In this document: positions 1 through 10,919 of the stretch, in pieces
How the letters are laid out: each line of letters starts with the position of its first letter
Numbering within the stretch: position 1 is the first letter of the stretch
NCBI RefSeq assembly: GCF_011397635.1
Contig: NC_064770.1
Span: 31,271,098-31,335,097 of the forward strand
DNA length: 64,000 bases
From: Epinephelus fuscoguttatus
Lineage: Eukaryota; Chordata; Actinopteri; Perciformes; Serranidae
Direction: 5' to 3'
Translations under genes and position numbers: made by a program
The notes under the pieces: model-generated
The model's input: only the letters and a program-made list of their open reading frames with translations
Database searches by the model: none
Told to the model about the DNA's origin: nothing

Positions 1-1184
1 TTTATTAACAGTTATAGAAAAGATGTTAAGTGATCAGCAGCATTTTAAGCAAGGAGGAAGCAGGTCTCATCCTGTGAACATTCATTTGATGTTAACGTGA
101 CGTTGTAGTTGACAAAACCTTATGTTTTTTCTTTAAAGGTACAGCTCATGCAAAATCAAAAATACATACGTTTCCTCTTACCTGTAGAGCTATTTATCTG
201 CTAGCAAACAAGGATTCTTTTATCTTAAAATGCAAGATTAGATGTGTGTGAAAGCAGCTTTCTTTATGGTATCACAGTTGGTATCCATCATTACTAACAT
301 TAATCTCTTGGGCTGACAGGTTAGTACAGGTTGCTTGAGTGCAGTGTAACAAAGCATTTTTTTGAGATATGCAACAGTAATCAAGAAACCTTGACCTCAT
401 TGGATTTGTTTTTATTTTCAGCATCTGTTCCAGGTCACTAACTTCCCTCCCATATCCATAGTGTAGCTCTGAGTCTGCAGGAATTAGATGAGTGTTTATT
501 CACAGAGCTGATTCACCAACAGTATCAGCAGACTGACTGACTGACAGAGTAACTGATTTGAAAGATGTGAATAGAGCTGAATAAGTGGTACAGTGGTGAT
601 ACATAATGGATAACAGTTCACTGAGTGGTAGTAAATAATTCAGTCAGTCCACGCAGGCGTTCATTCATTCTCTACATGAAGCATTTCAGTCAATAGCAAC
701 ACAGGCGAGCTGCTGCTTTACTGAATGAAAAGCTGGATAGTGTTTGATATATTTAGGAAAAAAGATACAAAGTTAATTTGCTTAATTAGATGAAACTCTT
801 ACAGCCTCATAGAGTGATAGAGAGCTGATAGATATCAGTGATGTTAAACGTGCCGACTTCAAAGAGTCATAAGACACCGTTTGAAGTAACATCTGTGTCT
901 TCAGGTCTGCACACTGCCACAGCAGCACTGGGTTGAATGTATCTGCTGGTTGCCCCTCAGGCACTGACCTTAGCTCTGTTTAACTCTCAGTGAATCTGGC
1001 TTTAATACGTCCCTGCCATAATTTGATAAACTGGACAAAACAAGGATGATGTTGAACCAAAAAAATATATATAAAAATCCCCATTTAAGTACTTGTGTAC
1101 CATGAAGTCATGATTCTCTAGGGGAGACAAGCAGAATATAATTTGGTAAATAACCCCCCAAAAAGCCTAAAGCATAGTGTTGAG
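1..1184. other. Non-genic stretch with a small repeat relic
   Basis: No convincing exon is seen. Positions about 133-205 (from ctttaaaggtacag) resemble one end of the TTAA-type foldback element found intact at 21652-22439, including the stretch aaaatcaaaaatacatac, so this is a relic of the same family. The rest is A+T-rich unique-looking sequence. Confidence 0.5.
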
Positions 1185-2048
1185 TAGGGCTGGGTATTGT
1201 TTGTTGTTGTTGTAAATTACAATACCACTGCCAATCCCAGTAATCTTAAAGTGATACCAATGCCAATAGAGTTCATCATTGGATACCCATAATGTGAGTG
1301 GAGTAGCGTGTAGTGCAGCCACACTTTTAAATGTTTTAGTGGCATTTCGGCACACTGAACTGCCAACTCTGTCAATACTAGGACTGGGTATCATTCATTC
1401 AATTACAATACCAGTACCAATACCAGTACCGTAGTAGTGACATCAGTATTAATAGAGTATTTAATATGATTCCCTTTTTTTCTTCTTCATTCGATAACCG
1501 TAATGGGAATGGAGTAGTATGGAGTGTAGCCATCCTATTGGACGTTTTGGTGACAACTCGGCACACTGAACTGCCAACTTTGTCAATATAAGGCCTGGGT
1601 ATTGTTTAAAAAAACAATACCAATACCAATAGAGTACTGCATTTAATACTTTTTTATCTACTTCGTTCGATACCCATCATGTGAATGGAACGCAATGTGT
1701 GAAAGTAAAATCTCAGCAGACGCCACAGGTGTGTATAGTCATACTTAGGAACGTTTTGGTGGCATCTCGGCACGCCGAACTGCCAACTATGCCAAATACA
1801 ACATGCTGGACTATACTACAGACTGTATGGCTTGTAGCTGCAGTAGTGGGCCAGTCTTGCATGAAATTGAAGAACGCTTGCGATGATTGGCTGCGTGCAA
1901 AACCATACAAATAGTCATTTTTTTCTAGACCTGGGTACAAAATAAATCAAGTACAGGTATCGTTTAACTGGAGAAGCTTCATCAATACTTGGTACTCGGT
2001 TATTTTGGTCGATACCTTAAGGTAATTGAGTACAGATACCCAGCCCTG
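1185..2048. mobile_element. hAT-like non-autonomous DNA element with internal tandem units
   Basis: The ends form a perfect 12-bp inverted repeat, agggctgggtat at 1186-1197 and atacccagccct at 2036-2047. Counting one more base each side gives T/C-AGGG ends, as in many hAT elements. Flanking octamers gtgttgag (1177-1184) and gtgtttag (2049-2056) match 7 of 8, consistent with an aged 8-bp target duplication. Inside are about three tandem copies of a unit near 211 bp, marked by 'gaactgccaact' near 1355, 1567 and 1778. No transposase is visible. Confidence 0.7.
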
Positions 2049-2502
2049 GTGTTTAGGTTGTATTGTCACTCTAAAGCGGGCACACAGCTGTTTTTAAAAC
2101 TAAAAGCAGTCTTGAAAAACCACCATTAAGATCTCTCCACATGCTGCTCTGAGGTCAGTGTCGAGGGGCTAACCCCTCCCTTCCCTCCTCCTTTAATCAG
2201 CTGACTAAAGCTTTACTACTGCAATAATCTTAAGAGCTAACCAATGAGAGAAGAGATGAATGTAACAGACAACTTGTGTCTCCAAACAGTGGCGTTATTT
2301 GATCGTTCTGAATGAGATCATTGTGTTTTATCCTTAATTCATGACTTGATTTGTAAATCTTAGGAACAAAGGCAGAAATCTTTTGAGCATATTTTCTATC
2401 TCCTCGTTCTTTTTAATTATTAACTTCCTCCTCCTTGTTATCTCTTCCCCTTTGCTTTCCAGCTCTTCTTTTCTGTGCCATCACCTCCCAGCTTAAGTCT
2501 TA

Positions 2503-2769
2503 ATGCTCGATCATTCTTGTTTTGTAACTCTGTACAGCCATCGACATGTTTATAAAGGAGAAATTCAGAGCAATACTCTTGTTTTTGTCTCTTTCCATCC
2601 TGCTACTGTAAATAGCAGAAGAATGATAGTGATGATCACTGGCGTGCTGAAGAGGCTTGGCACAATTTGTGGAGCTGTTTCTGATGATTTGAAGCAACAC
2701 GCCACCATGTTTGAAGATGGCGGCACGTCGCCCGCGACCATCAGTAACCTCTATCCAAACATGTCATGA
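2503..2769 (+). CDS. Candidate 3'-terminal exon of an unrecognised gene
   Basis: The frame is open to a TGA at 2767-2769. A polypyrimidine tract (about 2579-2612) followed by tag at 2614-2616 could be a splice acceptor, leaving an exon coding the last roughly 50 residues, ending with SPATISNLYPNMS. Poly(A) signals follow at 2885 and 2902 and a GT-rich stretch lies at 2943-2960, which is the order expected for a last exon. I do not recognise the peptide; it does not look like RMI2 or other genes I recall near SOCS1 in human. Another frame of the same exon would end at 2682. No upstream exon was identified, so this remains weak. Confidence 0.2.
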   Translation: MLDHSCFVTLYSHRHVYKGEIQSNTLVFVSFHPATVNSRRMIVMITGVLKRLGTICGAVSDDLKQHATMFEDGGTSPATISNLYPNMS

Positions 2770-2884
2770 CAAGCTTCCGTTATTCTCTGATTGTAGTGTG
2801 TGTGTGTATGTGATATGTTTGTATGCTCTGTAAATGCTTTTTGCTTTTAAACCTGTAATTATTGTTAATGAACTGAAACAGAGG

Positions 2885-2907
2885 AATAAATAAAGATCTG
2901 CAATAAA
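2885..2907 (+). terminator. Candidate poly(A) signals
   Basis: aataaataaa begins at 2885 and a second aataaa is at 2902-2907, followed within 50 bp by a GT-rich stretch. The signals lie about 115 bp after the stop codon of the candidate terminal exon. In an A+T-rich region such hexamers also arise by chance. Confidence 0.3.
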
Positions 2908-3370
2908 TTATTCTACTTAACAACAGTGAGGCTGCTGCATGAGTCTTGTTGTGTTTGCAGACAGACGAGGCTTTGTTTTGTTTTTCTGCTGCGCTCTCGC
3001 TCGAGTTTTTTTTTTTTCCCTTTCCCCCCTTCTTCACAGAATCACTTTGTGGTAGTAACAGCAGAGGAGGTTCTCCTCAGAGTTTGAGCAAGAAAACCAC
3101 AGGAAATATTAGAAAAAACTGCCAACCCCAGGAACACACTCACACGCACCCTTGTGTATGACATGACTGAGTGTGTGAAGGCTTCCAGTGATTGTGTTTC
3201 ATGGATTCATGAGCTGTAAAACCCAGATGTACGCTGATAAAGATGGATGACAAAGATAAAGAAAAGATCCATCCTTCACTACCATTCTACAACCAGGTGT
3301 TAACTTGTTTATGAGAGTAAAGATTTATGTATGTTTTTGCATCTGACCTGAATTCATATTTGTATTTGTA

Positions 3371-3372
<2 letters not shown>

Positions 3373-3413
<41 letters not shown>

Positions 3414-3438
3414 GCGTGCATGTGTGCGAGAGAGAGAC
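3373..3438. repeat. (GT)n microsatellite grading into GC/GA repeats
   Basis: About 18 GT dinucleotides from 3373, continuing as gcgtgtgcgtgcatgtgtgcg and then gagagaga. Open frames across it encode alternating Cys-Val only and are not genes. Confidence 0.95.
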
Positions 3439-4060
3439 AGTGATGGTGTTACCTCTACACCTTCTACCTTTGTTGCTGTGGCTGCTGCAGGAGCCCTCAG
3501 TCATCTTGTGGTCTATATGTGTTGCTTTTATCGCGGTTCCTCACTTCAGGGAAGTCTGGTTATGCATGCGTAAACATGTGAATGAGTTCCTGGTACTGCA
3601 AAGATACTAGTGTGTGTATGTATGTGTGTTTTCTCTCTGTACCAAACCGCAGTGGCAGCATTAAATTGAAGTTTTGACTGTAGAGATCTTACACAGATTT
3701 GAAGATTTGTGCTGTTTTCACGTCCGCACGCCCTCGAGTTTAAAACGAGACGGTACTCCACGTATGCCGGTTCTGAGTATTAACCGTTGTATCAAGATTA
3801 ATAACTTATATCTAACTCTGTGGTTTCCTTATGTTTACCTCAGTCTCAGTGCTTCTTGCTCCTCATTGGTTAGTTCAGTCACATGAGAGTTAGGAACAAG
3901 GAAGTGTTGTTGTGAGAGGGGAGAACTGTTAAGTGCTGCTTAGCAAAGTTATCTGTCTCCATCCTGTTGTTTCTCCTCATTACAAGTGATCTAACCACCA
4001 CATATCGAACCCTCATGTTACACATATGTAGGGGCATGTATACCAAAGTTTATACCAGCA

Positions 4061-4125
4061 AATTAGCTTAGCACAAAGACTGGAAATGGGGGGAAACAGC
4101 TAGCTCTGTCTATAGCTAAGAAGAT
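4061..4125. repeat. Dispersed teleost repeat fragment (aaagactggaaa family)
   Basis: The motif ttagcttagcacaaagac followed by tggaaatggggggaaacagc recurs almost unchanged at 34107-34160. An inverted counterpart (acagtctttatgctaagc) lies at 5668-5685. These are pieces of one dispersed family, probably a MITE, with unclear ends here. Confidence 0.6.
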
Positions 4126-4548
4126 CTCTTGAGTCTTGTTATCTCCAGGCAACAAACTGAAACTCTACTGCACCCAGGTGTAATGTGCAGGTCAGGGTAA
4201 GCTAATCTGCTCTGCCCCATTAACCAACAACCTGCAAACTCTGAAACTGGAGCTGAAAGCTTCTGGTAATTGGCATTGCAAATAACAACCTACTTGCTGC
4301 TAGCTCTATTGTAGGTTATTTCCAGTCAATATCACAATATAACACATATGAGGGCACAGCTGATGACATAAAGGATTCTATGTGGAAAAAGAGATGTTTG
4401 CTTTCTTGCAGTGAAGACAAGATGTTAGACCTACATATTCTCAGAGGGCAATATTTATTTCCGAACACTATAACTGGAGAAATTTAAATACGTCAGACTT
4501 TAAGGACCCTGAGTGCAGTGGGGCTGATGATGAAGCTTCTTACTCTGT

Positions 4549-5066
4549 GTGCTTTCACACCTGCCCTGTTTGGTTTGGTTCAGTCAAAGTTCATTTGCCC
4601 CCTAAGTGCGGTTTGTTTGGGCAGGTGTGAACACAGCAATCACACTCTGGTGTGCACCTAAACAACCAGTCAGAGACCTTCTTGAAGAGGTGGTCGTTTG
4701 CGGTGAGAACGTGTTCTGACCTCGATCTGAACCAACTGCAGCCACATGACACACTCTTTGGGTAGTTTCGGCACATCCAGTGCATCAAAACATTGTTTTC
4801 TAGTTGGAGCCGCGCCTCGTTTTCAAACTGTATGGTTTGACTAAAATGAACAATGACAGCAATATAGTCCACGATGAGCAGCGCTAAAATCAACCTGCGT
4901 AGTTGTCCCTCCATTGTGACATTAGAAAGTGTCACATTGATCTTGCAAGTATACTCTTCTTCAGCGTTTGCTTTACTTCCTGGATTTTTCCCAATCAAGA
5001 GCAGTGTTCTCACACAAGGCATTTGATCTGGTCTACTTGTAAATACTGCTGTGAGAACATGAACCA
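4549..5066 (-). mobile_element. PIF/Harbinger-like element relic, split by a retroposon
   Basis: The left part begins gtgctttcacacctgccctg, a terminal motif I associate with fish Harbinger-type elements. A minus-strand frame of 158 codons (5067-4591) contains MEGQLRRLILALLIVDY followed by an acidic helix-like stretch. This resembles the N-terminal region of fish Harbinger nuclease-type ORFs, but no catalytic domain is present. The element is interrupted at 5067 by a retroposon and its sequence resumes after 5273. Family assignment is from memory. Confidence 0.45.
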
Positions 5067-5259
5067 TTCATTCATTCATTCATTCATCTTCTAACCGCTT
5101 CATCCTCTTGAGGGTCGCGGGGGGGGGGGGGGGGGGGGGCTGGAGCCTATCCCAGCTGACATCGGGCGAGAGGCAGGGCACACCCTGGACAGGTCGCCAG
5201 ACTATCGCAGGGCTGACACATAGAGACAAACAACCATTCACACTCACATTCACACCTAC
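5067..5259 (-). mobile_element. 5'-truncated retroposon with 14-bp target-site duplication
   Basis: Flanked by perfect direct repeats gagaacatgaacca at 5053-5066 and 5260-5273, the hallmark of target-primed integration. The insert has the tetramer tail (attc)n at 5067-5088 and a 21-base G run at 5119-5139. Its body (ctatcccagctgacat, ccagactatcgcagggctg) matches the elements at 24820-25168 (opposite orientation) and 39663-39990. The tail lies at the low-coordinate end, so the element reads on the minus strand. Only its 3' portion is present. Confidence 0.85.
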
Positions 5260-5603
5260 GAGAACATGAACCAACTCTAGGTAATTATACAACTTTGACA
5301 CAAAATTAGTCCCTGATTCAGACCAAAGGGGACAACTCTAGGTCTGAAAGCTCCCTGAGAGAGAGACAGAAAGAGGGAAAGGGAAGATGGAGGGTGGACT
5401 ATTGCACCGTGTTTCTGTAAGGTACTCAGAAGGCTGCTCAATGACTCTCCCGTCCAAAACCTTTTCGCCTGACCTGCTGGTCAGTTCAGCGCCTGCATCA
5501 CTAGCACCCAGCCCCTTATAAAAGTATAGTCTGTCCTTTTTAAAGTTAGTTGTTTTGTATGGATTAAACAAACAAGACATGATATGCTAATAAGTGAGCT
5601 TTA

Positions 5604-5700
5604 GAGGTGCTGGTAGGTGCATTTTGTTCCCTTGGGACAGGGCCAGGCTAGCTGTTTTACTGTTTACAGTCTTTATGCTAAGCTAACCAGTGGCTAGCTG
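5604..5700. repeat. Inverted fragment of the aaagactggaaa dispersed family
   Basis: The piece tagaggtgctggtaggtgca through acagtctttatgctaagcta matches the reverse complement of the copies at 4061 and 34107. It may be the opposite end of a larger element that has been disrupted. Confidence 0.5.
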
Positions 5701-6752
5701 TAGCCTGTAATTTAGACAGACAGAATTTTCCACCCCAAAAAAGTGTGGTAAGTAGTTGCTTTGAGGCAGAGGCTGGGGAATTTCTGGAGCCATGATCTAG
5801 CAGCTGTTAAAAGAATTACTACATTACACATCCAAACTGGCTTTAGCTGAAGTTTGACTGAACATCACTGTGTTGTGTGATTCAATTCAGTATCAGCATA
5901 CTCAAGAATCAGAAATTCTGAAACATCCCACTAACAAGAACTGGTGAGTAAATTAATCCTGTGAGAAAGCCTGAAGAAACAAAGGAAACGGATGACTCAT
6001 GATCTTCTTCAGGGAATGGCGATTCTATATCTATTCTCAATGAGAAGTCAGGAATTAGTCCCATTGAAAAGCTGTGTCCAAGGAAACACAAGACCAGAGA
6101 GGATGCCAGATGATGATGATGCAGATAGCTCTATCTCAAAGCCAGTGGCCTTCATTCTTACTCACACTGAATGTCAAGCTCATTTTTAAAATAACCTCTC
6201 CTTGTTATATTTTCTCACTCTGTCCTCGGCCTTTTTCATGTGCACCTTTTTCTCGAGGTGTCGGTTTTCAATTCATTTCTGTAGAAAGGCGTATGTTTGT
6301 GTGTGTCTATGTTTTTAAAGGACAGAAAACTCCAAGCGAAGGATTCCACAGAAATCAGCTGATCAGCATCACAATCACAGAACACCTCACTTCACCTTTC
6401 ACTTCTCAAAATAGTCGGGAATGTCCTGAAAACTGAGAGGCTATGAATGAAACTGCTACGTATGCCTCGCTTACCACCCCACAAGAACACACACACACTT
6501 AGTGTTGAAATCTGTGATCTCATTTTCTATGTAAAGCCTAAAAAAGTGAGGAATGGTGACAGATACACACCTATAAAACAGTAAGATATTGCAATCAATG
6601 CTTTTATCACTGACTCATGTTCCACTGTGGTGTGTCTTTGTATGTGTGTGTTCCACCCCTGCTCAGCCTCTTCCTCAAGCTGAGATAATTATATCCTCAA
6701 ACGAGTCAGGCTTTACTTGAATTAAGATGTGAGTATTATATTCAGTATGACT

Positions 6753-6800
6753 CATCAATGTGTGTGTGTGTGTGTGAGTCTGTGTGTTTGTGTATGTGCG
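6753..6800. repeat. Short (GT)n microsatellite
   Basis: An interrupted GT run, within otherwise featureless sequence from about 5750 to 7290 where no exon could be supported. Confidence 0.8.
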
Positions 6801-7296
6801 GCTACATTTGTCTAGACCCAAGAGATTAAAAAAAAATCCCCCAAAAGATCACAAAGCCTCATGGTAAGGTTTGGGTTTAGCGTTGGAGTTCTGGTTAGGT
6901 ATGAGGAAGAGGTTGGAGGTTAGTTAAAGTTACAATCTCCAACCAAATTAGAAATGAAAAGTACACCACACTGTCTGAAAAAGTGACACATACTCTCACA
7001 AATGTCATGAAACTGCAAAATTTCAGCAAATGATTCTGATTTCTAAAGATAATGCCAGTTGTGATCACAGCTCATCTTGTCTGTCTGCATCTACAGTTCC
7101 CACACATTCTGTGACAGGCTACATACCGCATTTTCTAACATTGCATTTTTATTTCCACTAATACAAACTCTGATGTCAGTTAAATGGAATTAATTAGCAT
7201 AGCTGCAGCCACATTCATTTTTTAAGCCTAACCTGAAATTGGGATTCACCTTAAAAGTGACAAGATGTAGCTTTAACAGCCTGTCTTTAAACTTAA

Positions 7297-8428
7297 AGGT
7301 CACATATTATGCTGATATTCAGGTTCATACTTGTAATTTGGGTCTCTACCACAACATGTTTACATGCTTTAACGTTTAAAAAACACATTATTTTTCTCAC
7401 ACTGCCTGCGTAAATATACCTGTAATCACCCTCTGTCTGAAACGCTCTGTTTTTCTATATCTATAAACTGAATCACAGTGTTTATTTACAGTAACGTTCA
7501 GGTAAAAAATCCTTGTGTCATGTATATAAAATGAAACAGTGCTGGGCAACGCTGCCTCAATTGGTTACTTTATAGCAACCTAAAATAAAGACCCACCAAC
7601 AATATCAGTATCAGTTTAAGTGTATGCAATATTCAGAATATTTTCACTGCTTTACCTTGCTGTCAGACAGTCTTTTCCAAAGGGGAATTGGTGCCAGACT
7701 CCACTGACAGCATTCATTTTAGTTGCTGGTCTTGTGCTGCCTTGATTGGTTAGTGAAAGGTAAAGCGGAGCAAATATTCAACTTAAACTGAATTGATGTC
7801 ATTGTTTTTTAGGTGGTAAAACACATACTGATGTGGCCCTGTCCAGAGCAGTAACGTTACATTCCTTAGCTTTCATGTCGGTAGATTTGGTTCACAAACA
7901 TGCTATCAAAGCAACAATGTCAGACACCTTGGACCACCATGTTTAACCATTTATCCTAAAATGTTGAAGTTACAACTGAAAATGACAACAGATATAAACA
8001 AGGTTGCCGATGTCACATATCTCCGTAGTTGAAATCAACTGCCAGTTGTCTTGGAGGTGTTTGTTGTTGTTAGCTTAGCATCACGGTGATCCAGTCTATT
8101 GGCTGTTTCACTGGAGTTGCATTGCTAGGGAACACCTTGGGTCCGTGTTTACTTCCTGTCGGCTAATGTCACTCGCATACACTGCAAACAAGAAATACAT
8201 TTCTAATGTTTATGTTTTAAACCATATATATATATAGTATACTTGTGACATCACAAATTCACAGAAGTCCTGTCGGCTTGTTTAAAGGCACAGTTTCCGA
8301 ATACGAACAGTGTGCATTTCGCTGTGGACTGAACGTTTAGATACTTTCACGGTATGTTTATAGCACTTAAACAACCTGCTTTATTTTGAAAAAGACAGGG
8401 GACTCTGACTTTTCACAATACGGGACCT
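7297..8428. mobile_element. TTAA-flanked non-autonomous DNA transposon (1.13 kb)
   Basis: TTAA at 7293-7296 and 8429-8432 flank ends that are imperfect inverted repeats: aggtcacatattatg on the left and the complement of cacaatacgggacct on the right. A TTAA target duplication is typical of piggyBac-type insertion, although these ends do not start with the usual CCC. No transposase ORF remains. The family (aggtcnnatattatg) is common in percomorph genomes, from memory. Confidence 0.75.
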
Positions 8429-10040
8429 TTAACACTTGATAGCTAGCTTAACGCTAACCAAACATTTTTTTCTGGGCTCAACCGCAGCTATACCTACCTA
8501 CCTACCTACTTGGAATTAATGCTTATAATTAGAATAGTTTGACCATACTTTGACGTCTAGCCTGGCTCTGTCCATAAGTTACTAGCACGTCCAAAAGTAA
8601 CTAAAACATGAGTGCAAGCACTAGGCCTTATTAACTTACTAACTCCTTACACAGTGTGAGTGTAAAAGCAACAACAGTTTTGTGGGGGTAATGTGCCAGA
8701 CTTGCCAATGTTTCTTGACAGGGTGCTGTAACTTGGACTCTCTGCTTGTTTGAGAGTTGTGAGAAGATGGATATCACTCCCAGTCCCGCATCCCACATCT
8801 CCTCATAACTCTCAGTAACAAAATGAAACCAGCAGACAGACTGGAGGAGGGACACCTGGCAGATAAAAGAAAAACACGAGTGCTATATTCAAATGATGCT
8901 GAGAAGCCTCATCATTGTTAGCAATCTGATAACACTTTCACAACCTAGACACCCCACATTTTAGCTCCATTCAATAATCAGTGTTACCTTGATTTATGTA
9001 GCAGCTGAACTCTTCAACTTGTGGTTCAGACAGGAAGAAAGTTTCATCAACTTCTGCTACAACTCTACAACAGTTTGGATGAATGCAACAGCCCTGTGTA
9101 ACAGTGTGAAATAGGTATGTAAGGTTCCTGTGTAATCACTGTCCCCAGAGTGTTTCACATGCTGTTCCCCATCCATTTTGACCATAGCTTAATTTCTTCA
9201 GAACTAGTCTTCAGAGATGCTTGACCGTGTGAGTACCGATATACTGTCATGTGTGCTGTGTTTTTTTTTTTTGTTTTTTTTTAATGAAACACACATTCAA
9301 ACCAGGTATAGCCACCTGGTTCAGTGTTACCACACCCGTTAAGGAATGGTGGTAATTCAGTCAGTGCATAGTTAACAATGGCAGTCCTTTGTTGCAGTCG
9401 TGCACTTGACAGGCTTTTATATTAAGTATGAATAAAGTCTTGTGACATATCTTTGACCTTTCACCCACTTTCTAATATTACTTTTATTCCACTCTGCTGA
9501 TTAATGGCTGTTCTAAATGTGTGCTACACAGACGTTTATCAGAACTCTAAAATCAAAGGTGAGATGTAACTCTGACCCTGACCTTGATCTAACATGTCTA
9601 TCAAACCACCAACCCCCTGAAAATTTCCCACTTCCTCCTGAGGAAATTTTATGCGCTGGGTCCTCATTAAGTTAAAAGTGCTACACACACACATAGACAC
9701 AATCACTCTCTTCATTATGTGTCACCTCTGCCCCTGTTTCTGGTAAGTGTGTGTGTCTAAGCGTAATAGTCCATTTACTACCAATGTAACCCCACCCACT
9801 TGTCACTTTACCCTACACAGATGAGTCATTGTGGTGACGATACTGTACGTAGCCGTGTCACGCTTCCTGTCTCTGTCTGTCTGTCTGTCTGTCCTATTGT
9901 GTGTGACAGACTGTGGACAAAGTATGTGAGATAGTGTGGACAAGGTGTGTGTCTGTCCCTCCGCCCCTGCCAACTCCCACCTCTCCCTGCACATAAATGA
10001 TTTCCGGGAGAAACATACCACAATCAAAAAGTGACTAAAA
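8429..10040. other. Non-genic stretch 3' of socs1
   Basis: No exon is supported. It holds a T-rich run near 9261-9283, a (CTGT)n run at about 9868-9892 and CA/GT-rich patches. Confidence 0.5.
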
Positions 10041-10066
10041 ATCCAGCAAGGTTAGTTTAAATATGT

Positions 10067-10072
10067 TTTATT
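10067..10072 (-). terminator. socs1: socs1 poly(A) signal
   Basis: On the minus strand aataaa reads 10072-10067, about 845 nt beyond the socs1 stop codon and 65 nt after the end of the downstream ORF. A GT-rich stretch follows within 50 nt. Cleavage would be near 10045-10055. The 3' region includes several ATTTA pentamers on the transcribed strand (10905-10901, 10468-10464, 10374-10370), compatible with an unstable cytokine-induced mRNA. Confidence 0.75.
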
Positions 10073-10136
10073 TCATATCATAGAAAATAAAAAATATAAA
10101 AATATTCTTATATTTCACTCAGTAAAGACAAACTTA

Positions 10137-10919
10137 TTATCTGCCTGGCAGAGATGGTTGAATAAGAGGCGTGATGCCTCTACATACAGTACAACTTAAC
10201 ACCAGACCTCGTGACTCCAATACCAGCTGACATCCTCTAAAGTATCTCATCTGCCTGCTGCGAGCAGATTTTAAAAAAACATCAAGTGGTATTAGAGCCA
10301 TCAGTGCTGGCAGACATTCATGTGTGTTGTAAACATTCAACATTAGAGTATTAGAGTCTGCTACAAAATTAAATCCAAGTAACACAGCCTGTAAAGTTTT
10401 TGGCTGTAACCTCCAACAAGTCCACTCTGTTGATGCTCTTAAAGTCCTTCCACAATCCACTTTTAAATACTTTTGGGATTCTAGTCGCCACAAACTGGCA
10501 ACTACAGTTTCTAGTAGAGCAGTCCCAGTTGACCCCACCAGTACTTTAATCTCTGTCATAGCCCCACTGTGTCTGTAGATTTCTCTTAATGCAGCGTTTT
10601 CCAAGTTTTCATGCTTCCTCAAGACCAGAAGGCGCTCTGTGTGTGTGCAAGTTGAGTCTCTGGAGGTAATGTACGTTGAAATGTCATGCCCTGTCCAATT
10701 GGAGGCAGCCTGTTCTTGACTGTGGCGATAATGTCTCTTTTTAAACTTTCCGCAGTCACAGGGAGATGCTTTTATGTGGAGCCATGGCGATACAGTCTTA
10801 ACCTCCAACACATGATGGGCAGGCTTCACCAAACACTCCTGTTTACTGTCACTTGGTAAAAACTGCCTTCTTGAAACTAAAAATAATACTATCAAAACTT
10901 TAAATGGCAAGCTAGTCAT
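10137..10919 (-). CDS. Hypothetical 260-codon ORF overlapping the socs1 stop (ATGA)
   Basis: An ATG at 10919-10917 overlaps the socs1 TGA (10918-10916) as ATGA. The frame then runs 260 codons without a stop to TAA at 10139-10137, only 65 nt before the poly(A) signal, so it fills the 3' region. The predicted start MTSLPFKVLIVLFLVSRR is hydrophobic followed by basic residues, like a signal peptide or signal anchor. About ten cysteines follow. Upstream the same frame stays open for a further 131 codons inside socs1. I recognise no family. It could be expressed by termination-reinitiation or from a separate transcript, or be a chance open frame. Context around the ATG has A at -3. Confidence 0.25.
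   Translation of the reverse strand: MTSLPFKVLIVLFLVSRRQFLPSDSKQECLVKPAHHVLEVKTVSPWLHIKASPCDCGKFKKRHYRHSQEQAASNWTGHDISTYITSRDSTCTHTERLLVLRKHENLENAALREIYRHSGAMTEIKVLVGSTGTALLETVVASLWRLESQKYLKVDCGRTLRASTEWTCWRLQPKTLQAVLLGFNFVADSNTLMLNVYNTHECLPALMALIPLDVFLKSARSRQMRYFRGCQLVLESRGLVLSCTVCRGITPLIQPSLPGR

Noticed and set aside
2503..2769. Identification as rmi2 or another human 16p13 neighbour of SOCS1
   Set aside because: The peptide does not match what I recall of the RMI2 C-terminus or the other neighbours considered.
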